Assembly: GCA_022496205.1 (NCBI GenBank)
Contig: WTXD01000177.1
Coordinates: 1-21,270, forward strand
DNA: 21,270 bases
Source of the DNA: Gloeopeniophorella convolvens
Taxonomy: Eukaryota; Basidiomycota; Agaricomycetes; Russulales
Reading direction: 5' to 3'
In this document: positions 1-8,419 of the stretch, in pieces
Numbering within the stretch: the stretch's first letter is position 1
Layout of the letters: every line of letters starts with the position of its first letter
Made by a program: the position numbers and the translations under genes
The notes under the pieces: generated by a model
Databases searched by the model: none
Seen by the model: the letters and a program-made list of their open reading frames with translations, nothing else
Told to the model about the DNA's origin: nothing

Positions 1-1595
1 GAGATACCCGACCGCGCGCCCGCCGGAGAACGACGAGCTGGAGAGAAGCGTCGCGGACCCGCCGAGCGTGCCGCTCTCCGCCTCGTACGCCGTGCCGTTG
101 ACGACGCTGTACGTGCCTGCATTCAGGTCGACCGTCCAGACGTCCGCGTGCACGATCTGCGGCGCGCCGCTCGACCAGTCGAGCGGGTACCAGATGTAGC
201 GGCTGCTGCCGAGCAGATCTGGGCCAGCGGTCGCCCATGTAGATCGCTTGGTGCCGAGCGGCATGTCGTAATTGTTCTGCGAGAAGTAGGTGCGGCGTCG
301 CGGAGGGCGCGATGTCGGCTGGGCAGACCAGGGGCCGGAGAGCGACTGCCAGGCGCGGTGTTAGGAGGCGTGCTGCGCGTTGGGGTTGATGCGTACCGTG
401 GCTTGGAAGAATTTGTTGGCGTTTGGGTCCCATCCACTGGTGTGGGAGGCGAAGAGGTAATATATCTGTGCAGATCTGTCAGGGAATGCTTGGCAGTTCC
501 GTTAAACCACTTTCCCCGTTCCTCTTGAGCATCCCGGGCGCCTCGAGGGTCGCACCCGACAGGACGCTGACTTGGGACGTTACATTGTAGTAGTTGGCGT
601 CGAGTTCCGTGATCTTGAAGTTCTGATTATTGTCGGAGGCATACAGCAGGTACGCCGAAGCTGTGCAAGAACCGTCAATCTCGAGCGCAACGGTTTATGA
701 TCAGCCTGCAATGCATACAGTCGGCTGAAAACGACTGGTCAATGGCCTGGGCGCATCATGTGTAGACAGCACTCACTATCTTGGAACAGCCCCATGTCGC
801 GTGAATCAGCGCCCAGAGGCTTCCAGCTGCCTTTGTAGGTGTACGGGCCGCATGGCGAACTTGCGGTCGCAACGCCGACCATAGCAGCACCATAGCTACG
901 TTAGCACTCATACGGTCAGTACAGAGCGATCTAGGGGCTCATGGCTAGGACGCACTTGCTGGTGTCAGAATGGAACCACATCACGTACTCAGAGTTCTGC
1001 CAGAACATCTTTTCACTGTGGTCCGCTCGGGCCTGGGTACCAGCGCACCTTCGTATTGAACAGCACTATTAACAAGGGAATGTCAGAACCGGGTAGGTCA
1101 GTTGGTTGACAAGTGCTGTACCCACCTTTGGGTCGTTCGACGATGTTGGAGTTTGAAATCATGGTGCCGGAGATCGGGCTCAACGCATCGTTCTGCCGCG
1201 ACCAGTTCACTAGGTCCGTCGACTGTATCAACAAACAAAATCTGTCAGTAATGCGCGTCAGTGGGCTGGGAGGAGGCTTACGGTATAACACGACACGGCA
1301 TGGAACAGCGCGCTGTTCGCTGCCTTGTCCTCTCCGAACCAGTACCAGGTGCTCCCGACCTACAACCCAGGCTCGCGTCAGTTAGCAACACAAGCGCAGA
1401 GCCCCGTCACGCCTCAGGCTGCAGGTTTGTGTATGCACAGCGGCGCGCACGCACCTTGAGAAACCCGCCCCCATGCGCTTGAATGACGTTACCGCTCGTG
1501 TCCGTCCAAGTCGCGCCAGGCACGATGTCCTGCGCGTGCACAGCAGCCACTGCCACCGCCGCCAGAGTGAACAATGTCTTCCATAGCGAAGCCAT
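1..1595 (-). CDS. GH43 exo-beta-1,3-galactanase with CBM35, 3' end off window
   Basis: Predicted secreted enzyme releasing galactose from the beta-1,3-galactan backbone of arabinogalactan proteins. Exons by splice phase: 1455-1595, 1282-1359, 1126-1222, 1049-1065 (17 nt micro-exon), 956-996, 777-895, 511-660, 397-465 and 345 to beyond 1. Residues 1-21 are a signal peptide ending VAAVHA, followed by QDIVPGATWTDTSG. Family blocks follow: WYWFGEDKA, STDLVNWSR, SNSNIVERPK, EYVMWFHSDTSNYGAAMVG, LLYASDNNQNFKI, TLEAPGM, FSQNNYDMPL and RYIWYPLDW. Glu in VERPK, Glu in LEAPG and Gln in FSQNN match positions I recall as active-site residues of the Phanerochaete GH43 galactanase, where Gln replaces the usual base. 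AYEAESGTLGG opens a CBM35. Five apparent 1-base indels relative to the family frame lie at about 514-517, 319, 299, 259 and 226. Four of them form two self-compensating pairs; the one at 514-517 leaves exons 7 and 8 out of phase. The product may be intact, mis-sequenced or newly damaged. Confidence 0.85.
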
Positions 1596-1632
1596 GTTGC
1601 GCTACCACGGCACCAGCGCAGCACCACTTGCT

Positions 1633-1640
1633 ACTTATAC
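1633..1640 (-). promoter_or_regulatory. Candidate TATA box of the GH43 gene
   Basis: On the minus strand this reads GTATAAGT, about 38 bases upstream of the GH43 start codon at 1595. That spacing is compatible with a very short 5' leader. Two matches to the Cre1/CreA carbon-repression consensus SYGGRG lie further upstream (CCGGAG near 1671-1676 on the minus strand, GCGGGG near 1728-1733 on the plus strand). Carbon repression is common for such enzymes, but these six-base motifs occur often by chance. Confidence 0.35.
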
Positions 1641-2204
1641 GCCGCGGGCGCCGACGATTCTCCCTCCTCCTCCGGAGAAGCGCGGCGCATGTGCGACCAC
1701 GGGGCCTGTCGCCAATGATGCAGATGGGCGGGGAGTACTGGATTTCACGGCGCGGCCCGCGCGTCACAGGACACGGACTCGCGGGTTGCACCGCAGGCCA
1801 GGCTTGTGTCAGAAATAACATCGTGGAAGTTGTGCTGCTGAGCTCAAGTGGCTGAGTTTGTGTCAAACGTGTCACGCGATGCGCGTCTGCTGAGGTCTAA
1901 GTATACTCACTGCCTGCACGCCAAACTCTTTGCCGGGGGGGGGACCCGTGGGAATCGGCGGAATAGCTGTTTCGTATGCACATAGGAATCTGCTGAGCAA
2001 GGAGCCGTCCTGGGGTCTAAATCATTTCACAATCTGACCTGCTTTTAGGCATGAACTTCAACTCCTCTCACAATCTGGCGGTTTTTTTGTGCCATATCTA
2101 GGATATATTCTCAGATCCTTTGCCAATTGTATACCGTAACCGGATGTGTCTTTTTTTCAGGCTATTTCCAGGCTCTTTTCTGATGAAAGAGTGTGGCATG
2201 CGTC

Positions 2205-2245
2205 CAGTGGGTTGCGCCCGCCGGCGCAATCGGCCCGCCACACTG
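2205..2245. repeat. Inverted repeat (7-bp perfect stem plus outer 5-bp arms)
   Basis: TTGCGCC at 2212-2218 and GGCGCAA at 2223-2229 are perfect reverse complements separated by CGCC. Outside them CAGTG (2205-2209) pairs with CACTG (2241-2245) across an imperfect interior. It lies about 130 bases upstream of the start codon of NTPase-nuclease copy 1 and could be a palindromic protein-binding site or chance in GC-rich DNA. Confidence 0.45.
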
Positions 2246-2253
2246 AACGCCAG

Positions 2254-2297
2254 TGCCACGACTTGTCGCCACAACTTGAAATGTTCGCCACAACCTG
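2254..2297 (+). repeat. Three short direct repeats upstream of NTPase-nuclease copy 1
   Basis: Three related 12-mers occur in the same orientation: TGCCACGACTTG (2254-2265), CGCCACAACTTG (2267-2278) and CGCCACAACCTG (2286-2297), at spacings of 13 and 19 bases. They end about 60 bases before the start codon and are not seen upstream of copy 2. They may be clustered binding sites for one regulator; this is inference from position only. Confidence 0.4.
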
Positions 2298-2308
2298 GAA
2301 CACACTTA

Positions 2309-2359
2309 AATTGCGCGTCCGCTCGAATGGACGGGATAACACATTGACCCCGTCACGCC
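2309..2359 (+). promoter_or_regulatory. Conserved proximal promoter and leader of NTPase-nuclease copy 1
   Basis: Homology with copy 2 begins at a TATA-like CTTAAAT, which reads CTTATAT in copy 2 near 8366. It continues through GCGCGTCCGCTC and ATTGACCCCGTCAC to the start codon, with about nine differences or gaps in 50 bases. Everything upstream differs between the copies. If transcription needs only this core, both copies could be transcribed; if upstream elements matter, they are probably regulated differently. Confidence 0.45.
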
Positions 2360-5300
2360 ATGTCAAAGCGCCCGGCATCCAGGTCCCCTCCTCTCGCACC
2401 CAACTTTCCTCTTTCGCAGGACTCAGCCTCCTTTCCATCCATCGCAGCTGCAGAGTTGGAAGACCCATTCGTAGTTGGATTGGGGAGCTCCACCCAACTA
2501 ACCAGTATGCGCCCTCAGGCCAAGAAACAAAAAGTCGAGAGCGCTGACGACTCGGGCCCAGCCTCCCATGGCCCTCCTCTTCAATCGAATGGCACATTCG
2601 CGCCCAAAGACATCCTAGCTTACCTTGGTCAAAAGGAGCTCGAGGAGTTCAACGATACATTGACCTTCGACGTGAGGAGGGTCAAGAGCGATGCCGATTT
2701 AGAGAAAAAACTTTCCCGTATTCGCGTAGCAGCGAGCGAGGCGCTCGAGACCATCCCCAAGCTAAGCCCAAATGTGATCGAAGACCAGGACTTCCGGCAC
2801 AGGCTCTCCGACCTTGGGAAGCGGCAGGATTTCTTCAAGCTACTGAAGGAGCTGGAACAGAAAGAAGACTTCCGGGAGCTGATAGTAAACGGTGTGTCCA
2901 TTACCCGGATACTGATATTGAATGGTCTATGACATTTCCGCACCAGATCTGTTCTTCAAAAGGCCGCTGAATAAGTTCAACCCGAATCGTGAGTGCTATC
3001 TATTCCGCAGATGACATCCCCGGTCATGGCTGACGCAATCTTCCAATCTGTCTAGCTAAAGTGGTTGTTGTCGACGAATCGCCTGAACAAGATCAGCATG
3101 ACGGTATGTTGATGTAGGCATCCTCACTTACACATAGTTAACAGCATCACAGCAACTACGCGCTCTTGGGTGACCGATTTTGTGGATGGTGAAATGGCCA
3201 CGCAGGTGCTGGAGGACCACATCCGCCGGATTCCGAACCAGGTGACGAAGAGATATGGCCCCTTTTGTCCTATCATCCAGTCGTCAGGGATGGGCAAGTC
3301 TCGTCTACTCGACGAGTTCTCCAAGAATCATTTCTCAATTCCTATCAACTTGCGCGGTCCTGACTCTGAAGGTATGGCAGTGCTCGTTTCGCGCCTGATA
3401 TTATCTCATCGCATCCCGTAGGATTCCCGCCGCCGGACGCCAATGCCCGTGATTACCTGACCTATGTCAATGAAGACAATCCGGAGTATTCGAAGGTGTC
3501 GGGCGTTCGGATGTATGCGTTCCTCCGTGCCCTGCTCTCCCATGCAACGACCGTGGTCAAATCATTTGGCGACCGAGACCGGATGGAGCGAATCGCACTG
3601 TTCAGAGAGTACATGGCGGAAGGGCACAGCATGAAGAACGTTGGGGGACGTAGGAGACTTTTCTACGATGAGGTTCTGAAGGAAGCTGCAAAGGTACTGT
3701 CAGCTATTTCCGCTGGCGCGCAACTTCTCATGTGAGCCATCGCAGATTCAACAAGACGCCCCGCTTGCAGGTATGGGCTCTCCAGGCAAGCAGGAAGTTC
3801 CCGGGAACAAGACCCTTTTGTTAAACGCAGCAACGGCTCTGAGAGGAGCGCTCTATGCTCCGACAAAAATAGACCCGAAAGCTCCCCCCGCGATCCCGGA
3901 CATTATCATCACATTCGACGAAGCGCATCAGCTTACGGAGAAGTTCGGTGGCGGATCGTCCCTGTCAAATTTCACTCAGCTTCGACGGGCTCTCCGCATG
4001 CTTGACGAAGGGTCTGCCTATGCATTCTTCCTTTCCACCGATTCAAAGATCTCCGAGTTCGCCCCCTCTCAACACCGCGACAACTCCAACCGGGTCCTAA
4101 AAGGGGAACTAGTTTTGGACAAGCCTTTCAGCGCACTTGGCTTTGACCAGCTCATGGTATCACGCAAGATCGGTGCCGCGTTCAAGACTATCGAAGATGT
4201 CACATCGATGGAATGCATTGCGCATATGGGGCGACCTCTGTAAGCTGCTCTTTATGAGCGTCCTCGATACACACTGACATCAGTGCAGGTGGGGTTCACG
4301 ATACGACCATGGCAGCGAGGAAGTCAAGGATCAGCTCCTCCGTTTCGCACAGAACAAGCTGATCTGTGGGGGCGTCCTTCGGAGCAAAGATGACCTCACC
4401 GAGTCCCAGATGTTCGCACTAGTATCGCAGCGTCTGCCCCTGGACATCAACAGTGCGCGCTACATGACGTATTGGCCAGCCGAGATTGAGGAGAAGGCGC
4501 ACAAGCAAGTGGAGAATCATATGCGTGTCTGCCTGGAGGTGTCGCAAGGCCACGAATATATGCTCAGCTTCTCGGCGTCCGAGCCACTCCTCTCGGAGGC
4601 GGCCTCTGTGCTCATGCGATCTAACGACCTCGGCTTCGACCTCCCTCTTGTCCTGAAGACGGTTCTGAGCGGCTATTGTATCAATCAGGGAGATCGCGGC
4701 GAGCTGGTGGTCGCGGCATTCTTCACGTGGGCTCGCGACAAAGTGGCCGCTGCGAAGCATGGAAGCTCACCTTCGCGAGGAGATTGCTCACCCATCTTCT
4801 CTGTGCGGGAGCTACTTTCTAAGCTCTTCGTCTCGAGTATGGACGACCACCGTCCACCTGTGGCTCGCCCAGAGGACTTCAAGAAGACATATAAAGACAT
4901 GTTCGGGTCCGATGGGCAGACGTTCATGCATTTCAATCACTTCATCAAGGCTCTCGAGAACGACGTCGTCCAGCAACAGTATCTCCTTTATTACCTCTCA
5001 CGCGGCGCGGGTGCGTTTGGAGCAAGATGTCAGCCGGGCGTCGACCTAGTGATTCCTTACCTCTACAAGAGCGGCAATCTCGAGACCAAGAATCTCGGGT
5101 ACATCCTTGTGCAGGTGAAGCTTTACAGCAAGAAGAAGTCGCCTTCTGCGGAGCTCTTTCACAGCATGGATCCATTCGCCCTTCAGCTTTTCGATTCGGA
5201 AGATCCGGATGCGGGCGCTGTGCCCATCATCCGGATCGTGTTCTCACTAGGCGGCGACGAGGCAAGTTTCCAACAGATGTCGTACGCCAAGCCGCAATTG

Positions 5301-5708
5301 GCTGCGCAAGAAGAATTTTTCGTCGACGGTCATCCCCGGTTTACATCGTTCGACTACTGGTGCTCGGGCGTCTCCGGAGAGACGCTGGGCCCGGTCGCCG
5401 AGTCTCCCACAGAGTGGCTGTCGCTCGCGCGGACGGCATGCGATTGGAGCATTTTCGCCAAGACTAACTCGACGACGAACTCTATGCAACGCAGGACGTA
5501 TCCGGCTGGCTCGACCCTGTTGACGCATTGGGAGACGTGGGTCCACGACCCTCCTCCTCCGCCTGAACCCAAGAAAAAGGACAGTAACAGTGGCGCAAAA
5601 AAGGGGAACGGCGGCGAAAATAGAGGGACTAGCGGCAGAAAGAAAGGAACTGGCAACGCAAAGAAAGGGAATCCTGGTGCACGAAAAGGAAAACAACGCG
5701 CCACTTGA
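2360..5708 (+). CDS. P-loop NTPase / PD-(D/E)XK nuclease protein, RHS/Crinkler-related, copy 1
   Basis: Exons 2360-2891, 2947-2988, 3056-3103, 3153-3371, 3422-3693, 3746-4239 and 4289-5708 join in phase to 1008 residues. All introns are GT-AG, 49-67 nt. The N-terminus is Ser/Pro-rich with a likely nuclear localisation signal RPQAKKQKVE (51-60), then a helical region (about 85-200). The NTPase has Walker A QSSGMGKS (250-257, Lys256), Walker B IIITFDEAH (Asp429, Glu430) and a sensor-like FFLSTDS near 466. The C-terminal domain has GDRGELVVA (Glu674), GVDLVIP (Asp788) and ILVQVK (Gln811, Lys813), the E...D...QxK pattern of the restriction-endonuclease fold. A Lys/Gly/Ser-rich tail follows from about 960. 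NTPase plus such a nuclease is the architecture described for trypanosome retrotransposon-hot-spot and Crinkler-type proteins, expanded in many fungi. DNA targeting is inferred; substrate and role are unknown. No Crinkler LFLAK header was seen. Confidence 0.85.
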
Positions 5709-6675
5709 ACGCGCATTCGCCAGATGGTGCTTGGGAAGAGTTGCGGTGACTGGGGGCTGAGAACGACGCAATCATGTGCGTATACGTAGATCAGCGTAGA
5801 TCCCCGCGGCTATCAATCTTGTAAGGCCGTTGCCCCGTACTCGCATCATGGTTTGGTCCAGTTGTTCTATCACGTTGTAGCGCGTAGATAAGGTGTATAA
5901 TATGTACAGTGAATACAATGGCAACAATCATGTCCACCGAATTGTGCCGCGGCGTACTTTATTCGTGCAGTCCAAGTTCTCGTCGATGTTCTAGGTCACA
6001 TAGTGGACTGAATCGCTGCGCGGCGGCGACAGGATGGGCGTGCGCAGTCTACCGCGACCGGACCGCGCGCGCACTGGCGGGCCGCAGCGCGCGTGGCTAA
6101 GCTGTCGGGCCCGCACAGCCCCGTACGCCGTACTCGCTGTTTCCCCTCTTCGGACCTTCGTCGGTACAGTCGCACGCGCGACGTTTTCAAGCGTGCGCGA
6201 CGTCCGATCAAAGTCCTTTTCATTATGGACTCGTAGCGAGTATACAATGTGTGTATTTACGTGGAGCAAACGCGCACCGCGCGCGTTTGCTGCAAATTGA
6301 CGACCGTACTCATTCAACACACCCGGGATAGATTATGTTTGAGTTGGGCGGGCTGGGCAGCCTGAGCACAGGATAGGTCGCCCTGGGTTGCGGTGCGCGT
6401 GAAATGGCAGGGTCCGAGCGGTTCTGAAGCCGCCTATCAATGCAGATATGCTGTCGAGTGAGATGTCGGAAGCGCCGTCGCATGATCAGGACCAGGAGTT
6501 CAGAGTAAGCACGCGTCCTCTGCGCGGCGGCGCACAAGTCAACATCCAGAGTACACACAAGAAACGCACGCACAAGCACCAACCAGAAAGAATCACCAAA
6601 AAACATAATATTTCTTTCTTTCCTACTTCAGCTTCAGCTTCGCACCTTGTAACCCCAAGTTCAACAGAATCGTGG
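5709..6675. other. 3' flank of NTPase-nuclease copy 1 (duplicated noncoding DNA)
   Basis: No gene is supported; reading frames here are short and low-complexity. Most of it aligns with 11787-12560 in unit 2. In unit 2 that interval separates the convergent 3' ends of the NTPase-nuclease and C2 genes, so both 3' UTRs are expected here. The part at about 6040-6325 is specific to unit 1 and is listed separately. Confidence 0.65.
6040..6325. other. Hairpin-rich segment present only in unit 1
   Basis: Unit 2 joins GAATCGCTGCGCG to GGATAGATT with about 65 bases between (about 12084-12142). Unit 1 has about 300 bases between the same anchors. The extra DNA holds an 11-bp perfect stem, AGCAAACGCGC (6265-6275) with GCGCGTTTGCT (6281-6291) around a 5-base loop. 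It also holds CGCACGC/GCGTGCG arms near 6170-6200 and a small ACTCG/CGAGT stem near 6230-6242. It could be an insertion in unit 1 or sequence lost from unit 2. I found no coding frame or flanking target-site duplication that identifies it as a known element. Confidence 0.5.
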
Positions 6676-6906
6676 CTAGCACAGGCTGCCGCCGCCGACC
6701 GCCTCCGCACGGCGCGGTGGTAGCCCCGGCGCGCTGTCGGGCGTGAGGTTGAGCTCGAGGTCGAGCGTGCGCGCGAGCTCCGCGTCGCGCTCCTCCGGTG
6801 CTCGCGCGCCACGCGTAGGCGTTCCTCCTCGCGCTGCTGGCATCTCGCGCGCGACGCGATCGTCCGCATCCTCTGGCGGCGGCTGCGAATGCGGATGGGG
6901 TGAGCG
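6676..6906 (-). pseudogene. Truncated 3' fragment of the C2-domain gene
   Basis: The minus strand encodes HPHSQPPPEDADDRVAREM, a shifted stretch, then ERDAELARTLDLELNL and PGLPPRRAEAVGGG before a stop at 6676. This matches the C-terminus of the intact C2 protein ending at 12561. A +1 insertion after AREM and a +2 insertion about 35 bases later scramble roughly 13 residues and then restore the frame. The copy also lacks an 18-base internal duplication that unit 2 has near 12764-12790. No promoter, C2 domain or start belongs to it, so it is a passenger of the duplication. Confidence 0.85.
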
Positions 6907-7189
6907 CAGCGCGCCCCGCTACGCGCAAACTGGTGCTGCCTATGCAACATCAAGGTCACTTTCGAGAGCTCCGAGTCCAAGACGTATTAACATGCATGAG
7001 CGTCAACACAATCACGAACACAAGCGGCTTTGCAAGCAAGCAGCGGCACCCGCCGCTGCAGGCGGCCCTTCTCGAGTTGAGTCCTCGCACAGTATTCAGG
7101 GCTGACTCTGTTTGATTAAGTGGGACATAGGTATGTATTATTTTTATTATATGTATATGATTGGAGTACATTCGCAGCCTTTTTTTTAA
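6907..7189. other. Spacer between unit 1 and the P450 relic
   Basis: No gene or family motif was recognised. The left end is the duplication breakpoint; the right end is AT-rich (about 7130-7165), unlike the surrounding GC-rich DNA. That AT-rich part may be the old 3' UTR or terminator region of the P450 relic that follows on the minus strand. Confidence 0.5.
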
Positions 7190-8040
7190 CCAGGTCGAGC
7201 TGACAGAATATGCCGGGGCGAGGCAGAGTTCTATGAGCAAGCAGGGGCACTGCGCCCAGCGCCCACACCATGTACTCGTCAGTCGTCAGCCATACAGTGC
7301 AGCAACATCCACGCCGTCGCGCGAGGTATCGTGCACCGAAATGGTAGCGGGCCCCTGCATCTCCCAAAGTCAGCTCATGAGATCTGAGACGCCGAGCACG
7401 GCGCCGGGCTCGAAGCCGAGCGCCGCGCCAGGTCCCGGTGGCGGCGTACGCGTGAGGAAGCGTGCGGGGCGGCGGGAGGCGGTGGCCTCGGAGCCGCACG
7501 TGTGCGCGTCGCGCAGGATTGCGTGCGCGTGCATGAAAAGTATCGTCACGACTAGGAGGCGGCGCCCTATGTATGTGTCGTCTTGCGTCAAGCGGTGCAA
7601 GAAGTCTGCCACAGGGTGCTGGGGGTGTGTGGGAGTCGGGGTTGGGTTTGGAGCGCATCGAGCGGCACGGCGGGGTGCCAGTGCAAGGCCTCGTGCAGCA
7701 GCGCGGGCGCATCGATTGGCATGGGCAGGCGTGCGTGTCCAAGGACGGCGTCGAACTCCGCATGCGCGCGTTGTTGAACACCATCACGAGCACAAGGCGT
7801 GCAACATAGCGTAGATCTGTGTGCGTGGTTAGCATGGAGCTCCATGCGCGCATTTGCGCAGGTGCACGCACGGTCTCGACGATTGCATGCGGTGTGGGGT
7901 GCGCTAGCACTGCGCGGACGGTGTGCGTGGGGGAGGCCACTGAAGTACATGTTCCCGGGCACCACGAGCGCCATGAGCTGTTCTTCTACCATTGAGTTTT
8001 CGTGCCATGATTCGAGGTGAGTAGGGGGCTGTGAGAGTGG
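7190..8040 (-). pseudogene. Cytochrome P450 relic (C-terminal half)
   Basis: Reading the minus strand downward, P450 blocks appear in order but in different frames. MVEEQLMALVVPGNMYFSG (about 7940-8000) resembles the start of helix I. A stretch VARLVLVMVFNNA comes next, then AEFDAVLGHARLP and LLHEALHWHPAVPL (about 7640-7750), where the K-helix ExxR is Glu-Ala-Leu-His, losing the arginine. LHRLTQDDTYIG, TILFMHAHAILRDAHT and PARFL follow (about 7470-7600), the usual PHR...DDxYxG...PxRF order. The heme-binding region reads GFEPGAVLGVS with no in-frame cysteine, followed by a stop near 7373. At least two frameshifts, the missing Arg and Cys and the absent N-terminal half make it a nonfunctional relic. 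It resembles fungal microsomal P450s of the CYP5144/CYP512-like groups, but the family assignment is a guess. Confidence 0.8.
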
Positions 8041-8365
8041 GAAAGCGAGCATGAGGCCAGGTCAAACAGGTCAAAGTGCACCATGCCGCCCCTGCACCAG
8101 CAGCTCCTGCTACCTAGTCCGCGCTGCGCAACTGGCGCAAGCAGAGAGAGCAGCGGGGGATTCGGGGGTGCAGGTGCAGGAGAGCGTAGGGCCAGGTAGG
8201 AGGGAGGGGATCGGCGACGGTAGGTGTGAGACAGACGGGGAAGGGGATGTGCCGTGGATGTGGTTGGGCGATTCGCGCTTCCAGCAGTGGGGACATTACA
8301 TACATACATAATCATCCGTCATCCGCCCCTAACATTATGGCCCGGGGGTAGAGCACGGCAAAAAG
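8041..8365. other. Gap upstream of NTPase-nuclease copy 2
   Basis: No supported gene. On the minus strand it could contain the unrecognisable middle of the P450 relic, but I see no convincing P450 block. A short TACA microsatellite lies at about 8297-8310. It should contain any upstream regulatory sequence of copy 2 and is unrelated to the region upstream of copy 1. Confidence 0.5.
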
Positions 8366-8419
8366 CTTATATCGCGCGTCCGCTCAATGGACGGGACAAC
8401 GCATTGACCCCGTCACACT

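Larger units (their letters stand above)
1641..2308. other. Divergent intergenic region between GH43 and NTPase-nuclease copy 1
   Basis: No credible gene is seen; open frames here are short and lack family motifs. The stretch should hold the upstream promoter of the minus-strand GH43 gene and of the plus-strand gene starting at 2360. It contains a run of nine G at 1935-1943 and T-rich tracts near 2083-2090 and 2152-2158. An inverted repeat and a short direct-repeat cluster are listed separately. It shows no similarity to the region upstream of NTPase-nuclease copy 2, so it lies outside the duplicated unit. Confidence 0.6.
2309..6906. repeat. Segmental duplication, unit 1
   Basis: This stretch is homologous to 8366-12805. 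Similarity starts about 50 bases before the start codon at 2360 (GCGCGTCCGCTC shared) and covers all exons and introns of the NTPase-nuclease gene. It continues through the 3' flank (GTGCCGCGGCGT, CCTGAGCACAGGATAGG and AAATGGCAGG shared or nearly so) and ends in the last 230 bp of the C2-domain gene at the shared GGATGGGGTGAGCG near 6893-6906. Unit 1 differs by an extra segment at about 6040-6325 and lacks about 63 bases that unit 2 carries at 12339-12401. No terminal inverted repeats or target-site duplications were found, so a transposon is not indicated. Confidence 0.9.

Noticed and set aside
2947..2990. GTTCAACCC box resembling a tRNA T-loop
   Set aside because: It lies in a conserved small exon of the NTPase-nuclease gene, present in both copies, with no matching acceptor stem or anticodon arm.
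7161..7814. 217-aa plus-strand frame over the P450 relic
   Set aside because: It is antisense to the readable P450 blocks and has no motifs of its own.
8297..8310. TACA microsatellite as a telomere-like or replication element
   Set aside because: Only about three to four units long; an ordinary simple repeat.
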